Assembly: GCA_023435265.1 (NCBI GenBank)
Contig: JAEYRZ010000138.1
Coordinates: 1 to 39,501, forward strand
DNA from: Pseudomonadota bacterium
GTDB taxonomy: Bacteria > Desulfobacterota > Desulfobacteria > Desulfobacterales > Desulfosarcinaceae
Direction: 5' to 3'
Length of the DNA: 39,501 nucleotides
In this document: positions 16,261-23,767 of the stretch, in pieces
How the letters are laid out: each line of letters opens with the position of its first letter
Position numbering within the stretch: position 1 is the stretch's first letter
Position numbers and translations under genes: made by a program
Notes under the pieces: model-generated
What the model was told of the DNA's origin: nothing
Databases searched by the model: none
What the model saw: only the letters and a program-made list of their open reading frames with translations

Positions 16261-19029
16261 ATGGCATCCCAACCCGTCCTCACCATCAACGGCAAGGCAT
16301 TCGCCTTCGAGCCCGGCGAAACCATCCTTTCCGCGGCCCGGCGCAACCACATCGATATTCCCACACTGTGCCATCTCAAGGGCGCCACGCCTACCGGCGC
16401 CTGCCGCGTCTGCGTGGTGGAAGTCGCCGGTGCGCGGACGCTGCTGGCCTCATGCGCCACACCGGCGGCGGCCGGCATGGTGGTTCAGACCGAATCACCC
16501 AAAGTCGTCGCCGCGCGCAAAGAGATCATTCAGCTGATGCTCGGTTCGGGCAATCACAACTGTGCCGTGCGCGGGTCGGACGACCGCGAATGGACGGCCT
16601 TCCAGCTGGATGTCCAGCGCTCCGACGGCAGCGATCAGTTGTGTCCGGTGTGGGGCGACTGCCGCCTCCAGGATCTGGCCTACCGCTACCAGGTTTCCGG
16701 CGAGCGCTTCGCGGCCCCTGAGGTCAAGTACCCCATCGAGGACGTCAACCCCTTTATCGTGCGCGACTTCTCACGCTGCATCCTGTGCGGGCGGTGCGTT
16801 CAAGCCTGCTGCGACGTCCAGGTCAACAATGCGATCAGCTTCGGCTACCGCGGGCCGCAGGCCAAGATCATCGCCGCCGGCGACCGCGCGCTCAAGGATT
16901 CGGACTGCGTTTTCTGCGGCGAGTGCGTGCAGGCGTGCCCGGTTGGCGCGCTGGTGGAAAAGAACGCCCGCTACCAGGTGCGTCCCTGGGAAACCCGGCC
17001 GGTGCGCACGACCTGCTGCTACTGCGGCGTCGGCTGCCAGATCGACCTGCATGTCCGGGAGGGACGGGTGGTCAAGGTGAGCGGGGTCGAGCACGCGGAA
17101 CCGAATCACGGCAGCCTGTGCGTCAAGGGACGCTTCGGCTATGACTTCATCCACTCGGACGATCGCCTCACCACGCCCCTGATCAGGGAAAACGGCACAT
17201 TACGGGAAGCCTCCTGGGAGGAAGCGCTCGATTTGACCGCGCAGCGACTGGGCGCCATCCGCGATCAGCACGGCGGCGACAGCATCGGGGTGTTGACCTC
17301 GGCGCGCGCGACCAACGAAGACAACTACGTGATTCAGAAATTTGCGCGGGCGGCGCTCAAAACCAACAATGTCGACCATTGTGCGCGCCTCTGACACAGC
17401 TCCACCGTGGCCGGTCTGGCCGCAGCGTTCGGTTCGGGTGCGATGACCAACACCATCGCCGATATCGAAACCGCCGATGTGATCCTGATTACGGGTTCCA
17501 ACACCACCGAAAACCATCCCGTGATATCGACCTTCATCAAGCGGGCGGTCAAATTCAAGGGCGCCCGGGTGATCCTGATCGATCCGCGACGCATCAAGCT
17601 GGCCGAATTCAGCGAATTCTGGCTGCGCCCCAACCTGGGCACCGATGTCGCCTGGATCAACGGCATGATGCATGTCATCATCAAGGAAAACCTTCACGCC
17701 CAGAGTTTCATCGACAGCCGCACCGAGGGTTTCGAGGAACTCCGCAAAAGCGTCGAAAAATATACCCCTGAATTCGTGGAAGGCATCACCGGCATTCCTT
17801 CCGACACGCTGATCGCGGCGGCCCGCCTGTTCGGCAAAGCACGCGTGGGCAGCATCGTCTACTGCATGGGCATCACGCAGCACACCACGGGCACCGACAA
17901 CGTCAAGGGCCTGGCCAACCTTTCCATGTTGTGCGGCTACCTGGGCAAGCCCGGCGGCGGCGTCAATCCGCTGCGCGGCCAGAACAACGTCCAGGGCGCC
18001 TGCGACATGGGCGGCCTGCCCAATGTCTTCACAGGGTATCAGCCGGTGACCGATCCGGCGATCGTCCAGAAAATGGAAAAGGCCTGGGGCGTAACCGGGC
18101 TTTCCACCAAACCCGGCCTGAAGGCTACCGAAATGATGATCGAAGCCGAGGAGGGCGACGTAAAGGCCCTGTACGTGGTCGGCGAGAACCCGCTCATTTC
18201 GGACGCCAATCTCAATCACGCCAAGAAGGCTTTGAAGAACCTGGACTTTCTGGTCGTGCAGGACATTTTCCTCACCGAAACGGCCCAGGTGGCCGATGTG
18301 GTGCTGCCGTCATGCTGTTATGCCGAAAAAGAGGGGACCTTCTCGAACACGGAACGCCGTGTGCAGCGGGTACGCAAGGCGGTGGAAGCGCCCGGCCAGG
18401 CCCGGGACGACTGGTGGATCGCCGCTCAGCTGTCACAGCGCCTCGGCTTCCCCATGCCATACGCCGACAGCAAGGCCATTTTCGAGGAGATCCGCCAGGT
18501 CACCCCGTCCTATGCGGGGCTTACATATGAACGGCTCGAAAACGGCGGACTGCACTGGCCCTGCCCGACGGTCGATCATCCGGGCACGCCGATCCTGCAC
18601 ACCCAGCAGTTCACCCGCGGCAAGGGAAAATTCCATGTTCTGGAGTGGATCGCACCGGCCGAGCAGGTGGACGACGAGTATCCACTTTATCTGACGACCG
18701 GGCGCCTGATCTATCAATACCATACCGGCACCATGACCAGGAAAAGCGAAGGGCTCAACCAGCGCGCCCCGGAATCTTTCGTGGAAGTCGCCTCGGATGA
18801 TGCGCGGCGGTTCGGCATCCGGCACGGCGACACCGCTTCGATCGCATCCCGCCGCGGCAGAATCACCGTCCGGATCGAGGTCTCGCCCAAGGCGGTGCCG
18901 GGTACGGTCTTCATTCCCTTCCATTATGCGGAGGGCGCCGCCAACACGCTGACCAACGCCGCACTGGATCCGGTTTCCGGAATTCCGGAATACAAGGTGT
19001 GCGCGGTCAGGATCGAAAAAGCCGCGTAA
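16261..19029 (+). CDS. fdhA: Formate dehydrogenase alpha subunit, selenocysteine-containing (UGA at 17392-17394)
   Basis: One 922-residue selenoprotein oxidising formate to CO2 at a tungsten or molybdenum bis-MGD centre; cytoplasmic, as no Tat signal is present. In order: [2Fe-2S] ferredoxin domain (C37, C48, C51, C65); His/Cys cluster domain (H99, C101, C128, C134); two [4Fe-4S] ferredoxin motifs (C173-C183 and C216-C226); molybdopterin domain with its own cluster (C252-x2-C255-x3-C259, C287); and the C-terminal MGD-binding domain. The in-frame TGA lies in the sequence V-D-H-C-A-R-L-U-H-S-S-T, the classical active-site Sec context, and the same frame continues to 19029. A bacterial SECIS-type hairpin follows directly. 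The N-terminal part resembles NuoG-like NAD- or ferredoxin-linked enzymes. No beta/gamma subunit or Hdr gene is adjacent, so the electron partner is unknown. Confidence 0.93.
17392..17430 (+). promoter_or_regulatory. Bacterial SECIS element with UGA selenocysteine codon
   Basis: The UGA at 17392 is followed by a hairpin whose top is GTGGCC-GGTCT-GGCCGC. The apical GGTCT (17413-17417) equals the SelB-binding loop sequence of the E. coli fdhF SECIS and sits at the expected distance. It lies within the reading frame. Confidence 0.85.
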
Positions 19030-19050
19030 CAGAATGGATGTTCATGCAAG

Positions 19051-19078
19051 CCGCCGGGTATCCCGGCGGTTTTGTTTT
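19051..19078 (+). terminator. Intrinsic terminator of fdhA
   Basis: CCGCCGGG, a TA(T) loop and CCCGGCGG are followed by TTTTGTTTT, 21 bases after the fdhA stop codon. Confidence 0.88.
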
Positions 19079-19084
19079 GGCAGG

Positions 19085-19207
19085 CGGTGAAAAACGAATC
19101 GAGCCGTCAGGCAAGGCGCGCGGCTTTCTAAAGCGCAGCATACACGCAGCATGTGCGCATTTTTAAACACCGCGCAACACAGCATCACGGCCTGAGGCGA
19201 AGTTTCG
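19085..19207. repeat. Dispersed intergenic repeat, copy 2 (inverted relative to copy 1)
   Basis: Reverse-complemented, this matches 15790-15926 almost base for base, including CTTGCCTGACGGCTCGA and CATGCTGCGTGTATG. Its outer end (GGTGAAAAACGA) is less perfect than copy 1. It reaches to within three bases of the lpxR-like stop codon. Confidence 0.8.
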
Positions 19208-19213
19208 CCTCAG
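19192..19213. repeat. Perfect inverted repeat spanning the lpxR-like stop codon
   Basis: CTGAGGCGAA and TTCGCCTCAG are separated by two bases. The right arm contains the lpxR stop codon (19210-19212). The palindrome is absent from repeat copy 1, so it was made at the junction of the repeat and the gene end. Confidence 0.6.
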
Positions 19214-20280
19214 AAGGAATAGGAGATATTGATCGCCCCGAAGATGTGATCGCGGTCCTGCTCTTTGAACTCCTGGCTCCGCACGACATAGGCATAGCTC
19301 AGCAGCACCCGCCGGTAGCGAAACGCCAGCCCACCGATCAAATCGGCCACGAAGGGCTCCTTGTCGACGCTGTGGCTGTCGGTGAAGGTGTTGCCGTCCA
19401 GAAAAATATCCCGCAGCACCGCCCGGCCGTCCACCCCCAGGAAGAGGTAAAAGCTTGTCTTGTGGGCCCGAAAACCGTTGATGGCGGCGTTTTCGGCCGC
19501 ACTCACCGTCTCGCACCCCGGCCGGATCGCACAGCTGCCGAATTCCTGTCCCAGATACCAGCCCAGCCGGATTTCGGCACCCGTGTTCGCGTAGATGGCG
19601 ACGTTTCCCAGCCGTGCGCCCAGGTGCGGGATGAAGTCGAACCCCCAGCCGCCTCCGAGATTGCCTGACAATAGACGCCATTTGGTTTCGGTGATGATGT
19701 CCAGCGTCGGCTCGTTCTCGAGCTGATGATCCCATCCCTGGGCCAGATCGTTGGCCAGAAATCGATGGATGTTGTTCTGCGTTTTTTCCGCCAGGGAGAG
19801 CGGCCCGATGACGCCGATGTCCACTTCCCAGACATGCCGGCGGAAGCCGTTCTTGGAGTGAAAACCGATCCCGAAGTAGGTGTATCCGGCATAGGGGCGG
19901 TCATCCTCGATCAGCTCCGTCTTCTCGACATGCTGGGGCGTATAGATGAGTTGACCCAAAGAGAGCGAAACGGCCCGGTTGGCGCTGCCGTCCTTCATCC
20001 AGGGCAGCCGGTCCATGATTTGCCGGCTCCAGTCGGGCAGACGACCGTCTTCTTCCTCCACGGACAGCGGCGTGCTCCAGGTGGCTTTGATCCCATTTGA
20101 ATAGTTGCGGTCCGTGCCGGCGAAAAAGTCGTTCTCCCAATACAGATTGAAGATATTGAACGGGTTGTGCGCGTGGCCGGCCGACTCGGCTCCGGCCGGC
20201 AAAGGGTGCACAACCAGGATTCCTGCCAAAGCGACGGCCAGTACAAGACGATGTGGGAACGAAAGCGCGACCTTGATCAA
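19210..20280 (-). CDS. LpxR-family lipid A 3'-O-deacylase (outer membrane)
   Basis: A 356-aa protein of the LpxR/DUF2219 family, an outer-membrane beta-barrel that removes the 3'-linked acyloxyacyl chain of lipid A. The signal peptide runs to about residue 31 (cleavage near A-G-A/E-S). Family motifs: W-E-N50-D51-F-F-A-G-T-D-R-N-Y-S-N-G near the start, D-D-R-P-Y-A-G, G-W-D-H185-Q-L-E-N-E190-P carrying the presumed catalytic His and Glu, D-G-N-T-F, and a terminal aromatic residue after alternating hydrophobic residues (S-Y-S-F) as in barrel proteins. The start is TTG 20280 with GGGAGA upstream. Family activity in Salmonella and Helicobacter is established; substrate here is inferred. Confidence 0.85.
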   Translation of the reverse strand: MIKVALSFPHRLVLAVALAGILVVHPLPAGAESAGHAHNPFNIFNLYWENDFFAGTDRNYSNGIKATWSTPLSVEEEDGRLPDWSRQIMDRLPWMKDGSANRAVSLSLGQLIYTPQHVEKTELIEDDRPYAGYTYFGIGFHSKNGFRRHVWEVDIGVIGPLSLAEKTQNNIHRFLANDLAQGWDHQLENEPTLDIITETKWRLLSGNLGGGWGFDFIPHLGARLGNVAIYANTGAEIRLGWYLGQEFGSCAIRPGCETVSAAENAAINGFRAHKTSFYLFLGVDGRAVLRDIFLDGNTFTDSHSVDKEPFVADLIGGLAFRYRRVLLSYAYVVRSQEFKEQDRDHIFGAINISYSF

Positions 20281-20312
20281 AGCGGACGTCTCCCTGGATT
20301 GAGGTTCCCGTC

Positions 20313-20341
20313 ATACTAAGTCCGCCTTTTGCGTTGCGCAA
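20313..20341 (-). promoter_or_regulatory. Putative promoter of the lpxR-like gene
   Basis: On the minus strand TTGCGC (20341-20336) and TAGTAT (20318-20313) are separated by 17 bases, about 32 bases before the TTG start. Confidence 0.4.
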
Positions 20342-20525
20342 TCACACCCTTCCGACGCACCGCCGCCGGATTTTTCCGCCCCGCCAGCGGCTGTCAATCA
20401 TCAGCCCGCTTCCGAAACGCCCGGAAAAAAATAATGTAAGAAAAAGGTTTCTGCGGCGACTGTTTGGCCGAAGCAAAAACAAGATGCTCCGCAAGGGGCT
20501 CTCAGAATCATAAAGGAGATACGCA

Positions 20526-20735
20526 ATGAAGAAAATAATCCTGCTTGGAATCGCCACCGCCCTGGTCGCAGTATCGTTCGTCAGCCCGCTGGCGGCCGAC
20601 AGCACCCAATCATCCACCGAGAAAGGAGCCCTGCATTCGGATGTACGCGGCTATTTCAGCGGAAACGATTCACAGGCACCTCCGGCCGACGTCGGTCAAA
20701 GCATCGCGCAATCCCGTGAAAACGGCGGAATGTAG
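20526..20735 (+). CDS. Small exported protein with EKG and RGYF motifs, 69 aa
   Basis: This protein does not belong to a family I recognise. A signal peptide (K-K, hydrophobic core, A-A-D cleavage near residue 24) leaves a mature chain of about 45 residues. That chain is built of D-S-T-x-x-S-S-T-E-K-G-x-L (25-36), R-G-Y-F-S-G (41-46) and S-I-x-x-S-R-E-N-G-x-M (59-69). The same motif types recur in the PRC-barrel protein at 20948-21724, so the two are likely functionally tied. Start ATG 20526 has AAGGAGAT at ideal spacing. The gene is well separated from the lpxR-like gene (divergent) and may have its own promoter. Confidence 0.75.
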   Translation: MKKIILLGIATALVAVSFVSPLAADSTQSSTEKGALHSDVRGYFSGNDSQAPPADVGQSIAQSRENGGM

Positions 20736-20792
20736 ATGATTATATAACTGTGGGATCCGCAAAACGTTGTGTTATCCGGATCCAAGACGGGC

Positions 20793-20823
20793 AGGGCCGG
20801 TGGATCCATTATCCATCGGCCCT
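20793..20823 (+). other. Strong hairpin between the two EKG/RGYF genes
   Basis: A 13-base stem (20793-20805 with 20811-20823, one G-T pair) with a five-base loop and no T-run. It could act as a processing or stability element separating expression of the two genes. The rest of this 212-base gap shows nothing clear except the ribosome site before 20948. Confidence 0.5.
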
Positions 20824-20947
20824 CGCCGCATCTGTCCACCCCAAATTACAGGGTAATCCCCATTGTTCCGGCCCCGGCCTCTGGTTAACTTTCGCGCCAT
20901 GGATCGTCGGGCCATCGGCCGGCGAAAATAAAATTCAGGAGGACTTC

Positions 20948-21724
20948 ATGAGACGTTTCTTGTTCGTACCAATTATCTTGACCTTGTTCTTGGCCGGTCA
21001 GGCTGCGGCACAAAGCGACTCGGTTGTGATCTATGACCGGCAGACGACCGGCCAGTTTGAAAATGCCGGCGCCATGATCGGCTCCGCGGTCGTCGACCGG
21101 GACGGTGAAAATATCGGCATGATCGATGATGTGCTTTTCTCCTCTTCGGGCGAAGCGAGCTACTTGATCGTATCGCATCCGGAAACGACCGGCGAACGGG
21201 TGATTCCCGTGCCATTCGCCGTTGCCGATCCGCAACGCACGGTTGACGGCGATTATGTCATCAATGTCGATCGGCAGACATTGGCCTCGGCCCCTTCGTT
21301 CACCCGTGACGAAGTCGTGGATTATGCCCAGGCGGATCTGTGGGAAGACGAGGTGCGCGGTTATTTCGGCGTAACCCCGGCTCGCGAAGACCGGTATGAT
21401 TACACCGAACCCGATATCGACAGCACCATCGAATCCTCAAAGGAAAAAGGCCAAATGACCAATCCTTTCGGAGGCGGCAACCGTGACCGGGGGAATTTCG
21501 GGGCAGGTGAACCGCGCTGGCCCAGTGAACCAGAAGAATCCCGAGCCTATTTCGGGGAAACCCGCGGCTACTTCGGAGATGATTACAACAACTCGTATTT
21601 CGACGACTCGATAGAGAGCTCCAAGGAGAAAGGCCAGATGACCAATCCCTTCGGCGGCGACAATCGTGATCAAGGCAACTTCGGAGCCGGTGAGCCGCGG
21701 TGGCCGAGCGAAGAACGCCGTTAA
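20948..21724 (+). CDS. Exported PRC-barrel protein with C-terminal EKG/RGYF repeats
   Basis: A 258-aa protein with a signal peptide (about residues 1-21, cleavage near A-A-A-Q). Residues about 33-115 form a PRC-barrel-like domain (I-G-S-x-V-V-D-R-D-G-E-N-I-G, then D-D-V-L-F, and V-I-P-V-P-F), a fold seen in stress and photosynthesis proteins. The C-terminal half holds two near-identical units of about 35 residues, S-I-E-S-S-K-E-K-G-Q-M followed by N-P-F-G-G and F-G-A-G-E-P-R-W-P-S-E (residues 160-194 and 220-254). Between and before them are R-G-Y-F-G motifs (137-141, 206-210). The C-terminal half is acidic and low in complexity. The start at 20948 has AGGAGG five bases upstream. Function unknown; periplasmic location is inferred. 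Confidence 0.8.
   Translation: MRRFLFVPIILTLFLAGQAAAQSDSVVIYDRQTTGQFENAGAMIGSAVVDRDGENIGMIDDVLFSSSGEASYLIVSHPETTGERVIPVPFAVADPQRTVDGDYVINVDRQTLASAPSFTRDEVVDYAQADLWEDEVRGYFGVTPAREDRYDYTEPDIDSTIESSKEKGQMTNPFGGGNRDRGNFGAGEPRWPSEPEESRAYFGETRGYFGDDYNNSYFDDSIESSKEKGQMTNPFGGDNRDQGNFGAGEPRWPSEERR
21425..21709 (+). repeat. Two coding repeat units inside the PRC-barrel protein
   Basis: Units at about 21425-21529 and 21605-21709 encode nearly the same 35 residues but differ at many third codon positions, so the protein sequence rather than the DNA is being kept. Confidence 0.7.
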
Positions 21725-21762
21725 GGCCTGGTCGATTCGGCCCTGAAAGTGCAGTTCGTGTG

Positions 21763-21797
21763 GGAGACCGGTATGAATACCGGTCTCCTTTTTTTGT
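21763..21797 (+). terminator. Intrinsic terminator of the PRC-barrel gene
   Basis: A perfect 12-base stem (21763-21774 with 21777-21788) is followed by seven T residues. It lies between the convergent PRC-barrel and ubiE genes. Confidence 0.9.
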
Positions 21798-22616
21798 CTA
21801 CACGCGCTTGACGCCGATGTGGGCGGCCGCGATGCCGTTGGTCATCAATTCCTGGGCCACGACATCGAACCCGATCCCGTCGAGCAGGGCGGTCAATTCA
21901 TGCGGCAGGGGGAACATACGGATGGTTTCCGGCAGGCAGGCATATGCCTGGCTCGACCCGGCGATCAGGCCGCCCAGCAGCGGCATGATGTTGAAGCTGT
22001 AAAAATCGTACAGTCCGCGGAAAAGCGGATTCAGCGGCCGCGAGAATTCCAGGCACAGCATGCGGCCGCCCGGCTTGAGCACCCGGTGCATCTCGGCGAA
22101 ACCCTGCTTCAGATGCGTCAGGTTGCGGATGCCGAATCCCACCATGCTCACATCGAAGCTGTTGTCCTCAAAAGCAATCGTCTCTGCATCGCCCTGGACA
22201 TAGGCGATCTGCGAAAGGTCGGGGAACGGATCGATTTTGGGGCGGGCGGCTTCGATCATGGCGCGGTTGATATCGTAGATAACCACGCGGCCTTGGGGGC
22301 CGCAGCGCCGGGCCGCCAGAATCGCCAGATCACCGGTGCCGCCGCACACATCCAGGACCCTCTCCCCCCGGCGTATTCCCAGCATGCGGATCGCCCGGCG
22401 TTTCCAGATGTGCTGAATCCCGAAGCTCAGCAGCGAATTCATGAAATCGTATCTGGGGGCAACCCGGTTGAAATGACGCTTTACGGCCTGGACCTTCTCG
22501 TTTTCGCGAAAGGTGCGCAGGCCGAAGCGTGCGGTCCCGGTCGCGGCGATATGATCGTCCAACTGCTCGCGCCGGCGAAGATCATCGTACCATCTGGGGT
22601 TCTGCCATAATGCCAT
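21798..22616 (-). CDS. ubiE: UbiE/MenG family quinone C-methyltransferase
   Basis: A 272-aa SAM-dependent enzyme that C-methylates demethylmenaquinone and/or the ubiquinone precursor. SAM motif I is V-L-D-V-C-G-G-T-G-D; later family blocks G-D-A-E-x-I-A-F-E-D-N-S-F-D and F-G-I-R-N are present, as is V-A-P-R-Y-D-x-M-N near residue 50. The frame is open back to 22745, but ATG 22616 has GGAAGGAA directly upstream and the extension is unconserved. The N-terminal 40 residues exceed the usual family length (about 250). It lies downstream of ubiG with about 130 bases between. Whether the product is menaquinone or ubiquinone cannot be told from this gene. Confidence 0.92.
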   Translation of the reverse strand: MALWQNPRWYDDLRRREQLDDHIAATGTARFGLRTFRENEKVQAVKRHFNRVAPRYDFMNSLLSFGIQHIWKRRAIRMLGIRRGERVLDVCGGTGDLAILAARRCGPQGRVVIYDINRAMIEAARPKIDPFPDLSQIAYVQGDAETIAFEDNSFDVSMVGFGIRNLTHLKQGFAEMHRVLKPGGRMLCLEFSRPLNPLFRGLYDFYSFNIMPLLGGLIAGSSQAYACLPETIRMFPLPHELTALLDGIGFDVVAQELMTNGIAAAHIGVKRV

Positions 22617-22745
22617 GAGGGTTCCTTCCAACCACCGGGCAGGGTCGGCCGGTGGGGTTCTACAGTCGTTTAAACATCGCCGTCGGCCGGGCCGGGGCGC
22701 GGGGGCGTCCAGCACAAGCCGCGGCACGGCACGCCGCTCGGCCAA

Positions 22746-23471
22746 TCAGTGAAGTTTTTTGAAGTGCATCATGTAATTCAGCGCCGTGCTGCGGCAAAGA
22801 TCCGCCCTGCCGATGAAGGGCAGGTAACGCAAGCCCCTCAGGTCCACTGCCGCCAAACCGGCCTTCCGCCCCCACGCATCCAACTCCGAAGGCCGCACGA
22901 ACTTACGGTGGTCGTGCGTGCCCCTGCGCACAACTCCAAAAATCCACTCCGCGGCCCAGACCACGAGCAGCCGCGCCGCAAGCGTGCGGTTGACCGTGGC
23001 GCAGAACAGGTCTCCATCCGGACGCAGCAGGCGTCCGCAGGCCGCCACCAGGGAGCCCGGGTCCGGGACATGCTCCAGCAGCTCCATGCAGGTCACGACA
23101 TCGTAGCCGCCCGGATCGCCGTGCGCCGCCTGCTCGGCCGTGGCAGCCCGATAATCGATCCCCAATCCCCCGCGGCGGGCATGTCGGCGGGCGATCGCCA
23201 GGGCATCGTCCGCCATGTCGACGGCCGTCACCCGCGCACCCCGCCGCGCCAGCGCCTCGGCCAGCAGCCCGCCGCCGCAGCCCACATCGATCAACCGCTT
23301 GCCGGGAAGCGCGCACCGGCCGGCGATATAGGCGACGCGCGTCGGATTGATATCGTGCAGGGCCCTGAGCGGCCCCTTTCGGTCCCACCAGGCCGAAGCC
23401 ATGGCGTTGAAGCGGTCGATTTCGGCGTCGTCCAGATTGGAATGGCGTCCCGGCATTTCAGTGACCCGCAT
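22746..23471 (-). CDS. ubiG: UbiG-type O-methyltransferase
   Basis: A 241-aa SAM-dependent methyltransferase matching UbiG, which performs the O-methylations of ubiquinone synthesis. Visible family features are F-N-A-M-A-S-A-W-W-D near the start, H-D-I-N-P-x-R-V-x-Y-I, SAM motif I L-I-D-V-G-C-G-G-G-L-L, the M-E-x-L-E-H-V-P-D block, and G-T-H-D-H-R-K-F-V-R-P-S-E-L. The start is ATG 23471; ATG 23456 is possible and neither has a clear ribosome site. It is probably co-transcribed with ubiE. In a deltaproteobacterium a UbiG is unexpected, because menaquinone is the usual quinone. Confidence 0.85.
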   Translation of the reverse strand: MRVTEMPGRHSNLDDAEIDRFNAMASAWWDRKGPLRALHDINPTRVAYIAGRCALPGKRLIDVGCGGGLLAEALARRGARVTAVDMADDALAIARRHARRGGLGIDYRAATAEQAAHGDPGGYDVVTCMELLEHVPDPGSLVAACGRLLRPDGDLFCATVNRTLAARLLVVWAAEWIFGVVRRGTHDHRKFVRPSELDAWGRKAGLAAVDLRGLRYLPFIGRADLCRSTALNYMMHFKKLH

Positions 23472-23626
23472 TTTTCGAGAATTCTTATCGAGGCGCTCCC
23501 ACAGCGTCTGCGGCCGAAAAAAGGGCCGGAGAAATCCGCTTGGTTCGGCCGCCTACCCATAACATGCCCTGGGACGGCAATCCAGTCAGACGGGCGACGC
23601 AGGAAGGCTATCGAATTTCGCTTTTC

Positions 23627-23674
23627 CCGGAGTCGGCGTCGGGGTCGGTATCGGTATCGAACAAGACCGCCGGC
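23627..23674. repeat. GGGGTCGGTATCGGTATCGA tract between copA-like gene and ubiG
   Basis: The tract CCCGGAGTCGGCGTCG...GTATCGAAC...CGCCGG closely resembles 16152-16190. It sits in the 296-base gap between the ATPase gene end and ubiG, which shows nothing else. Confidence 0.6.
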
Positions 23675-23767
23675 TATTGTCCTTTTAAGAGCGGGGTCTT
23701 TTGGGAAGCGTTATGACGGCGATTGCGACCCCGACCCCCGTTTCTAGTATTTCGCATCTACATGCGA

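Noticed and set aside
17392..17394. Stop codon splitting formate dehydrogenase into a pseudogene
   Set aside because: The context, reading frame and SECIS-like hairpin fit selenocysteine insertion, so it is read through.
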